The notes beneath the pieces were generated by a model. The model did no database searches, was not told where the DNA came from, and saw only the letters and a list, made by a program, of their open reading frames with translations. The position numbers were made by a program, and so were the translations under genes. From positions 124,001 to 188,000 of the forward strand of contig CAYTOA010000001.1 in assembly GCA_964439265.1 (NCBI GenBank): a stretch of DNA of 64,000 bases, given 5' to 3'. Source of the DNA: JAGVPT01 sp964439265. GTDB taxonomy: Bacteria > Bacteroidota > Ignavibacteria > UBA10030 > UBA8401. This document shows positions 16,649 through 24,446 of the stretch, in pieces (the first letter of the stretch is position 1; every line of letters begins with the position of its first letter).

Positions 16649-17470
16649 ATGTCTCCCCTACGCCAGCACATTGATGATACGATAAGATTTTTACGCACAA
16701 AGACTTCGGCATCGCCGGCGATCGGGATCATTTTGGGGACAGGCCTCGGAGGATTGGCAAAAGAAATCAAGACCGAGGTGGTGCTCGACTACGGCGATAT
16801 TCCGCATTTCCCTTTGTCGACCGTCGAATCCCATCATGGCAAGTTGATCTTTGGGACTCTTGGAAGGAAGAGTGTCGTTGCGATGCAGGGGCGCTTTCAT
16901 TTTTATGAAGGCTACACCATGCAGCAGATCACGTTTCCGATCCGTATGATGAAATTCCTCGGGGTCGAGACGCTACTCGTTTCCAACGCTGCCGGAGGAA
17001 TGAACCCTGCATATTCCCGCGGGGATATCATGCTGATTACCGACCATATCAATTTGCTCGGCGACAATCCGTTGATAGGCCCCAACGATGATACTCTTGG
17101 GCCCCGCTTTCCGGACATGTCCGAGCCGTATACAAGAGATCTGATAGCATTGACCGAAAGAGTTGCGAGCGATTTAAAGATCAAAGTTCAAAAGGGAGTT
17201 TTCGTTGCCGTCCCTGGTCCCAACCTTGAGACACGCGCCGAGTATCGATTTCTTCGAGGAATCGGAGGAGACGTGGTCGGCATGTCTACAGTGCCGGAAT
17301 GCATCGTAGCAGTCCACATGTCGATGCGAGTGCTGGGATTTTCGATTATTACGGATGAGTGTTTCCCTGACACACTCAAGCCGGCGAAACTTGATGAAAT
17401 TGTTGCAACAGCGATGGCCGCAGAGCCGAAACTAACCGCGATCATGAAAGAAGTGGTAAATCAATTATGA
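16649..17470 (+). CDS. punA: Purine nucleoside phosphorylase (class I)
   Basis: The 273-residue enzyme cleaves inosine and guanosine (or deoxy forms) with phosphate to base and ribose-1-phosphate in purine salvage. The phosphate-binding GTGLGGL (residues 31-37) is present, along with ESHHGKL, MQGRFHFYEGY and VSNAAGGMN; the NP-I trimeric class signature with TDHINLLGDNPL is also present. It interrupts what is otherwise a divIVA-ileS neighbourhood. Its stop codon is part of the left arm of the next hairpin island. Confidence 0.95.
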   Translation: MSPLRQHIDDTIRFLRTKTSASPAIGIILGTGLGGLAKEIKTEVVLDYGDIPHFPLSTVESHHGKLIFGTLGRKSVVAMQGRFHFYEGYTMQQITFPIRMMKFLGVETLLVSNAAGGMNPAYSRGDIMLITDHINLLGDNPLIGPNDDTLGPRFPDMSEPYTRDLIALTERVASDLKIKVQKGVFVAVPGPNLETRAEYRFLRGIGGDVVGMSTVPECIVAVHMSMRVLGFSIITDECFPDTLKPAKLDEIVATAMAAEPKLTAIMKEVVNQL

Positions 17471-17548
17471 ATTAATAATTAAGAATTAAAAATGGTAGTT
17501 CAACAAGCAACCCCTGAATGGCCCCTCTTTAATTATTAATTCATAATT
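17463..17548. repeat. Perfect 20-bp inverted repeat with 46-base loop
   Basis: Left arm AATTATGAATTAATAATTAA (17463-17482, overlapping the punA stop) is the exact reverse complement of TTAATTATTAATTCATAATT (17529-17548). More near-copies of the word TTAAT/ATTAAT surround both arms. It lies just before ileS and may act as a hairpin on either strand. Confidence 0.85.
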
Positions 17549-17569
17549 CTTAATCATTAATTGTTTTCT

Positions 17570-20500
17570 ATGTTCAAAGAGCTTACCGACAAAATCAGTT
17601 ACTCCGGCGTCGAAAAGGAGATTCTCGCGTTTTGGGATGCGAACAAGATTTTTGAACAAAGCATTACTTCGCGTGAAGGAAGGCCGCAGTATACCTTTTA
17701 TGAAGGCCCACCGACTGCAAATGGCCGTCCTGGTATTCATCATGTGATGGCTCGCGCGCTTAAGGACATCGTGTGCCGATACAAAACGATGTCAGGATAC
17801 CAGGTTCACCGCAAGGCGGGATGGGATACGCACGGACTCCCCGTCGAGATCGAAGTTGAAAAGATGCTCGGCATCAAGCACAAAGACGATATCATCGCGT
17901 ACGGGGTCGAGAAGTTCAACGAGGAATGCAGAAAGTCGGTTTGGAAGTACAAGACCGAATGGGAAACAATGACGCGCGAGATGGGGTACTGGGTGGATCT
18001 CGCGCATCCCTACATCACGTTCACGAACGAGTACATGGAATCGGTGTGGTGGGCGCTGAAGCGTTATTTCGACGGCGGGATGATCTATAAAGGTTACAAG
18101 ATCCAGCCGTACTGCCCGCGCTGCGAAACGCCGCTGTCATCTCACGAAGTTGCTCTCGGGTATAAAGATGTAAAGGATCCGAGCGTGTATGTGAAGATGA
18201 AGGTAAAAGGGGAGACAAACACATATTTTCTCGTTTGGACGACAACGCCCTGGACGCTCATTTCCAACGTCGCACTGGCAGTCCATCCGGCAATAGAGTA
18301 CGTCAAAGTCGAATTGATGAGCGGCGAGGATGACGCCCTCGTCGGGACAGGGGAATTCTTTATCCTCGCAAAAGCACGGCTCGGAGTCTTGAAGGATAAA
18401 TATAAAATTGTTGCGGAGTATACGGGAAGGGATCTGGCCGGAAAAGAATACGAACGACTCTTTAACTATCATCAAACAAAAGAAAGAGGCTGGTACGTCG
18501 TCGAAGCGGATTTTGTAACTACGGAAGACGGATCCGGCATTGTTCACATGGCACCGGCGTACGGCGAAGACGATTACCAGACGGGCCGCAAATATGGTCT
18601 TCCGACAATCCATCCCGTTAACAAGTCGGGCGAGTTTGATGAGACGGTCACCGACTATAAGGGCAAATTCGTCAAAGATGCAGACGCAGAAATAATACAG
18701 GATTTAAAGTCGCGTAACATTCTCTACAAAAAAGAAGCGTATCTTCACAGCTACCCGCATTGCTGGCGTTGTTCATCACCGCTCCTCTATTATGCGCGCG
18801 AGTCATGGTACATCAGTACGACGAAGTACGCGGCAAGAATGATCGAATTGAATAAACAGATCAACTGGATACCTTCGGAAACCGGTTCCGGCCGTTTCGG
18901 CAACTGGCTTGAAGAGAACAAAGATTGGGCCTTGTCGCGCGACCGCTACTGGGGAACGCCGCTCCCGATCTGGGTGTGCGAAAAATGCGGACACTTGAAA
19001 TGTGTTGGCAGCATCGAAGAATTGAAACAAGGAACTAATTTTCCGCAGCCGCTCGATTTGCATAAGCCGTCTGTCGACCCCGTAATGTTTACGTGCGAAA
19101 AATGCAGCGGCACAATGAAACGGACGCCCGAGCTTATCGACGTCTGGTTCGATTCGGGCTCGATGCCGTTCGCACAATGGCACTATCCGTTCGAGAACAA
19201 AGAAACATTCAGTAAGGCGTATCCGGCAGATTTTATTTCTGAAGGGATCGACCAGACCCGCGGGTGGTTCTACACACTTCATTCGATCGGAACATTTCTT
19301 TTCGACAAGCCGGCGTTCAAGAATTGTCTTGTCAACGATCTGATCCTCGACAAGCAGGGACAGAAAATGTCCAAATCGAAGGGGAACACTGTCAATCCGT
19401 TCGAGCTCATCGAAAAGTACGGGGCCGACGCGACGCGCTGGTATCTTGTTTCCAACAGCCCGGTGTGGCGCCCGACATTATTCGATGAAGAGGGAATCGC
19501 GGAAGTTCAGCGGAAGTTCTTCAGCACGCTGGTCAATACCTACTCCTTCTTTGCGCTCTACGCGAATATCGACGAGTTTGTCTATGACGAAACGAGGATT
19601 CCGGTCGCAGAACGGGCTGAAATCGACCGCTGGATCCTATCTTCGCTCAACACGCTCATCCAGTCCTACATGCGATACATGGATGAATACGATATTATGA
19701 AAGCGGCCCGCGCCGTGAGCGACTTCACAATAGACCAACTTTCTAATTGGTATGTTAGAAGGAACAGGCGGCGCTTTTGGAAGAGCGAAAAAGGAAGAGA
19801 CAAGACTGCCGCGTATCAGACGTTGTATGAATGCCTGGTCGCCGTGACAAAATTGATGGCCCCGTTCGCACCGTTCCTTGCCGATGAATTGTACCGCGGC
19901 CTGAACTCGGTGACAAAGAGCGAGCCGTTTCAATCAGTTCATCTTTCAACCTTGGAAAAGGTCGAAGCTGACGTCATCGACCGGGAACTTGAAGACAGGA
20001 TGGATCGCGCCGTTCGGATCGTAGGGATGGTTCGCGCAATGAGGATGAAGTCGAACCTTAAAGTACGGCAGCCGTTGACGAAGATCATCGTTCCGATTTC
20101 AGACGAAGAGCAAAAACAGACCATTCTGAAAATGGAGGGAGTGATCCTGGACGAGATCAACGTGAAAGCGATCGAGTTCGTCCACGATGAATCCGACATC
20201 GTCATCAAAAAGGCAAAACCGAATTTCAGAACTTTGGGACAGAAGTACGGCAAACAGGTGCAGGCCGTCGCGGCGAAAGTCCGCGAAATGACGGCGCAGG
20301 AGATCACCTCGCTTCAGAAGACTGGCGTCTTCGTCATTCCGGTGAACGGCGATACGTTCTCCATATCGAAGGAGGACGTGGAAGTGCAGCACGAAGACCT
20401 TCACGGATGGCTTGTCGAATCGGATGCAGGATTGACCGTCGCACTTGATACCGAAATTACCCCCCAGCTGCGAAATGAAGGATTCGCTCGAGAATTTGTC

Positions 20501-20731
20501 AACCGGGTGCAGAACATGAGGAAGGATGCCGGTTTCGACGTGACAGACAGAATTTCGATTTACTACTCGGGAACCGAGGCACTTAACGCAGCTCTAGAAT
20601 CAATGAAAGACTACATTGCCCACGAAACGCTTGCCGTCGACGTCCACTCTACGCTGCATGCGGGCGAAATCTCGACAAAGGACAATATCAACGGCGAGCA
20701 ATGCGACATCAGCATCGAGCGGGCGAGGTAA
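17570..20731 (+). CDS. ileS: Isoleucyl-tRNA synthetase, IleRS2-like with GXHH signature
   Basis: The 1053-residue protein attaches isoleucine to tRNA-Ile. The class I signature is GIHH (residues 55-58) in place of HxGH, which is the swapped form described for mupirocin-hyper-resistant IleRS2 enzymes. The context KAGWDTHGLPVEIEVEK is also IleRS2-like. KMSKS is intact at 599-603. A large editing domain is present (WTTTPWTLISNVAL). The C-terminal tail does not show the zinc-finger end of type 1 enzymes. The ATG is three codons inside a TTG. It sits between punA and the traR/dksA-lspA-rluD genes. Confidence 0.95.
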   Translation: MFKELTDKISYSGVEKEILAFWDANKIFEQSITSREGRPQYTFYEGPPTANGRPGIHHVMARALKDIVCRYKTMSGYQVHRKAGWDTHGLPVEIEVEKMLGIKHKDDIIAYGVEKFNEECRKSVWKYKTEWETMTREMGYWVDLAHPYITFTNEYMESVWWALKRYFDGGMIYKGYKIQPYCPRCETPLSSHEVALGYKDVKDPSVYVKMKVKGETNTYFLVWTTTPWTLISNVALAVHPAIEYVKVELMSGEDDALVGTGEFFILAKARLGVLKDKYKIVAEYTGRDLAGKEYERLFNYHQTKERGWYVVEADFVTTEDGSGIVHMAPAYGEDDYQTGRKYGLPTIHPVNKSGEFDETVTDYKGKFVKDADAEIIQDLKSRNILYKKEAYLHSYPHCWRCSSPLLYYARESWYISTTKYAARMIELNKQINWIPSETGSGRFGNWLEENKDWALSRDRYWGTPLPIWVCEKCGHLKCVGSIEELKQGTNFPQPLDLHKPSVDPVMFTCEKCSGTMKRTPELIDVWFDSGSMPFAQWHYPFENKETFSKAYPADFISEGIDQTRGWFYTLHSIGTFLFDKPAFKNCLVNDLILDKQGQKMSKSKGNTVNPFELIEKYGADATRWYLVSNSPVWRPTLFDEEGIAEVQRKFFSTLVNTYSFFALYANIDEFVYDETRIPVAERAEIDRWILSSLNTLIQSYMRYMDEYDIMKAARAVSDFTIDQLSNWYVRRNRRRFWKSEKGRDKTAAYQTLYECLVAVTKLMAPFAPFLADELYRGLNSVTKSEPFQSVHLSTLEKVEADVIDRELEDRMDRAVRIVGMVRAMRMKSNLKVRQPLTKIIVPISDEEQKQTILKMEGVILDEINVKAIEFVHDESDIVIKKAKPNFRTLGQKYGKQVQAVAAKVREMTAQEITSLQKTGVFVIPVNGDTFSISKEDVEVQHEDLHGWLVESDAGLTVALDTEITPQLRNEGFAREFVNRVQNMRKDAGFDVTDRISIYYSGTEALNAALESMKDYIAHETLAVDVHSTLHAGEISTKDNINGEQCDISIERAR

Positions 20732-20779
20732 GACCAGTGACGACGCTAATTCATAATCTATTCATTTCGAGGGATTTCC

Positions 20780-21304
20780 ATGGCAAAAGCAGTTACTGCA
20801 AAGAAAAAGATCGTCGGAGTTAAAAAAGGAGTGGGAGTTATGGCTGCGAAAGCAAAACGAAAAAAAGTTGCCCCCAAAGCGGCGGATAAGATCATGGCCA
20901 AAGCGGTGCCGGAAAAACGACCCGTGAAGGTGAAGGGGTACGGAGTGAAAGATCTAGAACACTTCAAAGTCATCATCATGGAAAAGAGGAAGGAGATTCT
21001 CGAGGAGCTTCAGATTCTCAAAGAGAGCATGATGGATGTTACGACCGGAGAATACGCGAACGAGAACTCCACCTACTCAATGCATATGGAACAGGGAACG
21101 GACGCGATGGAGAGGGAAAAGACATTCTTGTTCGCGTCCAGGGAGGGCAAGTTCTTGAACTATCTGGAGGATGCGTTGAAGCGGATAGAAAAAGGCACCT
21201 ACGGATTTTGCACCGATTGCGGCAAGCTGATCGAAAAAGAACGGCTGGAAGCCGTTCCCCATGCTCAGCTTTGTATCCGGTGCAAAGTAAAAAAGGGCAG
21301 GTAA
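20780..21304 (+). CDS. TraR/DksA-type zinc-finger protein with lysine-rich N-terminus
   Basis: In this 174-residue protein residues 1-55 are lysine/alanine/valine-rich, like histone H1 tails (VTAKKKIVGVKKG). A helical hairpin follows, then a C4 zinc finger (CTDC...CIRC, about 146-170) with YGFCTDCGK typical of the DksA/TraR family. The DksA coiled-coil acidic tip is not obvious, so direct control of RNA polymerase is uncertain. The gene order ileS-this-lspA-rluD matches the ileS-ylyA-lspA-ylyB order of Bacillus. GAGGGA precedes the ATG. Confidence 0.88.
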   Translation: MAKAVTAKKKIVGVKKGVGVMAAKAKRKKVAPKAADKIMAKAVPEKRPVKVKGYGVKDLEHFKVIIMEKRKEILEELQILKESMMDVTTGEYANENSTYSMHMEQGTDAMEREKTFLFASREGKFLNYLEDALKRIEKGTYGFCTDCGKLIEKERLEAVPHAQLCIRCKVKKGR

Positions 21305-21336
21305 CAAATTTCGCACAACCTTCAGGAAATCGTGAA

Positions 21337-21948
21337 GTGAGAATACTATACGTAACGATGTGTGTCGTGCTCGGCGACCAGGCGACGAAGTTGTTCATCA
21401 AAGGGTTTTCGATCTCAGCCCTCGGAATTCATGTGAAAGGGATTCCCCTCGGATCCACGATTCCGGTTTTTGGCAATTTCTGCCGGCTGACGTACATCGA
21501 AAACCCCGGAATGGCGTTCGGCATCGACGTCGGAGGCAAATTATTCTTCTCGCTCTTCTCTGTTCTTGCGAGCATCGGCATTTTATTCTATTTGTACAAA
21601 ATGAGGAACGAACGGCTGTTATTTCGTTTTTCGCTCGCCCTCATTCTTGGGGGAGCCATCGGCAATCTTATCGACCGGGTTTTTTACGGCGTGCTCTTCA
21701 ACGACGGGGGATTGTTTTACGGAAAAGTTGTGGATTTCATCGACATCGATTTTTTTAGCGTCAGCCTTTTCGGATACCACCTCTCCCGCTGGCCCATCTT
21801 CAATATCGCTGATTCTTCAGTGACGGTCGGCGTGTTGATCCTGCTGATCTTTCATCGGAGTTTCGTCATCGAGGAAGAAGAGATCGGGAAGCCTTCTCTG
21901 GAGCCCGCACCGGCCTCTCCGGAATCTCCGCCCAAAGTCAGATCGTAA
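21337..21948 (+). CDS. lspA: Lipoprotein signal peptidase
   Basis: The 203-residue inner-membrane aspartic protease cuts signal peptides from diacylglyceryl-prolipoproteins. Four hydrophobic segments are seen; catalytic aspartates are D133 (VVDFID) and D159 (FNIADSSVTVG), with the helper motif ENPGMAFG. A 20-residue proline/glutamate tail follows the last helix. The likely start is GTG; an ATG seven codons later is the alternative. It follows the zinc-finger gene by 32 bases and precedes rluD by about 50. Lipoprotein genes at 44 and 54 kb would be substrates. Confidence 0.94.
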   Translation: MRILYVTMCVVLGDQATKLFIKGFSISALGIHVKGIPLGSTIPVFGNFCRLTYIENPGMAFGIDVGGKLFFSLFSVLASIGILFYLYKMRNERLLFRFSLALILGGAIGNLIDRVFYGVLFNDGGLFYGKVVDFIDIDFFSVSLFGYHLSRWPIFNIADSSVTVGVLILLIFHRSFVIEEEEIGKPSLEPAPASPESPPKVRS

Positions 21949-21997
21949 TCCTTCTACCATTCCGGTCTCGGTGTCTCATGTGTGCGCGGATCCCGCA

Positions 21998-22948
21998 ATG
22001 AAACGCAAGTTCGACATTGTTGTACCCGCTGGGCAAAAAAAAGAACGCCTCGATGTGTATTTGACGTCGCACGTAGAGAACGCAACGCGCACAAAGGTCC
22101 AGGAAGCGATCCGCATCGGCGAAGTTGTAGTAGATGGAAAGCAGGTAAAGTCAAGCCACGCGATAAGCCCTGGCGAGATCATCCACATCGAACTTTCCCG
22201 ACCGGAACCGCCTGAAGTCCTCCCCGAAAACATTCCTCTCGATATTGTCTACGAAGACAAGTATCTCCTCGTCGTGAACAAACCCGCGGGCATGGTCACT
22301 CATCCGGCATACAAGAATTATTCCGGGACACTCGTGAACGCGCTGCTGTTTCATTCGCAGTCTCTTTCGAAGGCGCATCCTCTCCGTCCGGGCATCGTGC
22401 ACCGGCTGGATAAAGACACCTCCGGATTGCTGGTCGTCGCAAAGGATGAAACGACGCACCAAAAACTCTCGCGGCAATTTGCCAACAAGACAACAGAACG
22501 AGAATACCGAGCGATCGTCTGGGGCGTATTCAAAACTTCCGAAGGAATCATCGAAGCGCAGCTCGGCCGAAGTAAGAGCGACAGGAAGAAAGTTGCTGTG
22601 GTTAAAGAGGGGAAATACGCAGTGACTGAGTACGAAGTGATGGAACAGTTCACTTATCTTGCGCTGCTCCGGCTCCGCCTGCGGACGGGACGTACCCACC
22701 AAATTCGCGTTCATCTTGCGCATATTCATCATCCGGTTTTTGGAGATGAGACGTACGGCGGAAGAAAAATTACAGGAGTTGACGGCAAGAAGAAGGCAGA
22801 GGCCGCGAACCTTCTCGAAACAATATCACGCCAGGCACTTCATGCAAAGAAACTGGGGTTTGTACATCCGGCGACCAAAGAGTTCATGCGGTTCGATTCT
22901 GAATTGCCGGACGATATGAAAGGGATATTGGAGTTTCTGGAGAAATAA
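21998..22948 (+). CDS. rluD: RluA/RluD-family 23S rRNA pseudouridine synthase
   Basis: An N-terminal S4 RNA-binding domain (RLDVYLTSHVENATRTKVQ) is followed by the pseudouridine synthase domain with the catalytic aspartate in HRLDKDTSGLLV, plus LRTGRTHQIRVH. The length of 316 residues is normal. It probably modifies helix 69 of 23S rRNA as RluD does. The ATG is chosen behind GCGGA; in-frame GTG codons upstream (21971, 21980) are possible starts. It ends the ileS-lspA transcript, and the repeat element with the DUF559 gene begins one base after the stop. Confidence 0.94.
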   Translation: MKRKFDIVVPAGQKKERLDVYLTSHVENATRTKVQEAIRIGEVVVDGKQVKSSHAISPGEIIHIELSRPEPPEVLPENIPLDIVYEDKYLLVVNKPAGMVTHPAYKNYSGTLVNALLFHSQSLSKAHPLRPGIVHRLDKDTSGLLVVAKDETTHQKLSRQFANKTTEREYRAIVWGVFKTSEGIIEAQLGRSKSDRKKVAVVKEGKYAVTEYEVMEQFTYLALLRLRLRTGRTHQIRVHLAHIHHPVFGDETYGGRKITGVDGKKKAEAANLLETISRQALHAKKLGFVHPATKEFMRFDSELPDDMKGILEFLEK

Positions 22949-22949
22949 T

Positions 22950-23008
22950 CCCCTCACCCAGTCCTTCGGACATCCCACTCCCGAAAGGAGAGGGACTAAG
23001 GGTGAGGG
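22950..23008. repeat. GGGTGAGGG palindromic repeat, left of the DUF559 gene
   Basis: CCCTCACCC (22951-22959) pairs with GGGTGAGGG (23000-23008). Inside are CTCCCGAAAGGAGAGG and GTCCTTCGGAC, smaller stems. The same CCCTCACCC/GGGTGAGG pair returns to the right of the gene. Confidence 0.85.
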
Positions 23009-23031
23009 AGCTACTAGCTCGGGGGGATCCA

Positions 23032-23409
23032 ATGGGGAAACGATTCATCTCTTCGTCTCAATTTTCAACAACGAAGGCCCGTGCGCTTCGTCGGACGATG
23101 ACTCCGGCGGAAAAGAGGTTCTGGTTGCTGGTGAGGAACAATCATATGGGCGTTAAATTTCGGAGACAATTCTCCATCGGCCCTTACATTGTAGATTTCT
23201 TTTGTTTTTCTGCGAAATTGGTAGTAGAGCTGGATGGGAGTCGGCATTTTACCAGAGAAGGGAAAGAACAAGATTTTCATCGCGGTCAATTTCTACAAGC
23301 GCTCGGGATCACGGTACTTCGGTTTTCGAACAAGGAATTTTTAGCGAATCAGGAGGGAGTGATGCGGCTGATTTGGGAAAGTTCGCACAAAAAGGATCCC
23401 TCACCCTGA
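23032..23409 (+). CDS. DUF559 endonuclease-domain protein
   Basis: This 125-residue Vsr/PD-(D/E)xK-like protein shows the family line ARALRRTMTPAEKRFWLLVR, then KFRRQFSIGPYIVDFFC and LVVELDGSRH, where the aspartates and glutamate form the probable metal site. DUF559 proteins are predicted nucleases with no known physiological role. GGGGGGA precedes the ATG. The last three codons and the stop (CCC TCA CCC TGA) are part of the right-hand repeat, so gene and repeat probably travel as one unit. Confidence 0.88.
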   Translation: MGKRFISSSQFSTTKARALRRTMTPAEKRFWLLVRNNHMGVKFRRQFSIGPYIVDFFCFSAKLVVELDGSRHFTREGKEQDFHRGQFLQALGITVLRFSNKEFLANQEGVMRLIWESSHKKDPSP

Positions 23410-23535
23410 CCCTCTCCCTTTGGAAGAGGGAATTATGTCGAGATTATTTCTTTAAATGATTATTTGCTGCTATTGGAAAAGTTTCCCTCTCCTTGGAGGA
23501 GAGGGATGTCCCGACGAAGTCGGGACAGGGTGAGG
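23398..23535. repeat. GGGTGAGGG palindromic repeat, right of the DUF559 gene
   Basis: CCCTCACCC (23398-23406, overlapping the gene end) and GGGTGAGG (23528-23535) enclose CCCTCTCCC, CCTTGGAGGAGAGGG and a perfect small stem GTCCCGACGAAGTCGGGAC. It ends 8 bases before the mreC stop. Confidence 0.82.
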
Positions 23536-23543
23536 TTCTAATA

Positions 23544-24368
23544 TTACTTCTGAGATTTTTCTTCCAGACGGACCTTCTCGATGTTCGGAGTGAAAATTAC
23601 CACAAACGCTTCCTCGAGCTTCACAAAATCCACCGCCGGTACAACTTCTACCCGCTTGAACAGACTGCCCGATATCTCGGTCACAGCGCCGACGACTCCT
23701 ATCTTGATGTTCGGCGGAAATACATTGCTGTATTCCGACGTCACGATTGCATCCCCAGTACGGACGTCGAGCGACTTTGCGATATTCTTCAGCATGACGG
23801 ACCTGCCGTCCCACGCGATGATGCCGTCAACCCTGCTTCGCTGGACTTTGGCGCTTGCCCGAAAGTCTGCGTTGAGCATCGCCTGGCAGACTGAATAGTC
23901 TCCGCTGACAGCGATCACCCTTCCGACTAGCCCCTCGCCGGTGACCACGGGCATCCCGACTGCAACGCCGTCGTTTTCACCGATGTTCATCGTCAGCGTA
24001 TTCCGTAGAAGGTTGAGATTCTTTGCAACGATCTTCCCGGCGATGAGCTTTGTTGTCGTTGTTTCTTTCAATGCGATCATGGAGCGGAGGCGCATGTTCT
24101 CTAGCCGCGCCTCCCGAAGTTGATTGACTTCATCGGCGAGGTTCACATTCATTTTTCGCAGCATTTCGTTCTCGCGCTCCATCTCGAAAACGTTCGGAAT
24201 TACCGACACGGTGCTTTGGAAGGCGCCGACCATTCCCACCGCCAGCGAGCGAATACGCCGGACCTGTTCGTTATCATTCTGGGTGAGAAGGCCGATAGAG
24301 ACGAGTACGAGGAAGGAAAAAATGATATACTCTTTGAAGAGAAAGTACAGTTGGTAGAGGCGCTGCAT
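23544..24368 (-). CDS. mreC: Rod shape-determining protein MreC
   Basis: The 274-residue protein has one N-terminal transmembrane helix (about 12-30), a coiled coil (60-95) and the periplasmic double beta-barrel with VVTGEGLVGRVIAVSGDYS and FPPNIKIGVVGAV. MreC connects MreB to the cell-wall synthesis enzymes in the periplasm. It follows mreB after a hairpin island. The usual next genes (mreD, the PBP2 gene, rodA) are absent; a repeat element and the convergent rluD lie there instead. Confidence 0.94.
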   Translation of the reverse strand: MQRLYQLYFLFKEYIIFSFLVLVSIGLLTQNDNEQVRRIRSLAVGMVGAFQSTVSVIPNVFEMERENEMLRKMNVNLADEVNQLREARLENMRLRSMIALKETTTTKLIAGKIVAKNLNLLRNTLTMNIGENDGVAVGMPVVTGEGLVGRVIAVSGDYSVCQAMLNADFRASAKVQRSRVDGIIAWDGRSVMLKNIAKSLDVRTGDAIVTSEYSNVFPPNIKIGVVGAVTEISGSLFKRVEVVPAVDFVKLEEAFVVIFTPNIEKVRLEEKSQK

Positions 24369-24374
24369 TTTTCA

Positions 24375-24445
24375 ATGATCAGTGATCAGTGAACAATGAT
24401 CAGGAGGGATTTTCATTGTTCATTGATCATTGTTAATTGTTAATT
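24375..24445. repeat. Word-iterated hairpin between mreB and mreC
   Basis: CAATGATCAGTGATCAGTG and GAACAATGATCAGG on the left face CATTGTTCATTGATCATTG on the right, with TTAATTG iterated at the end. GATCAGTGAACAATG pairs with the right arm with one mismatch. The words are related to the islands at 16.6, 40.9 and 44.9 kb. Confidence 0.75.
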
Positions 24446-24446
24446 G

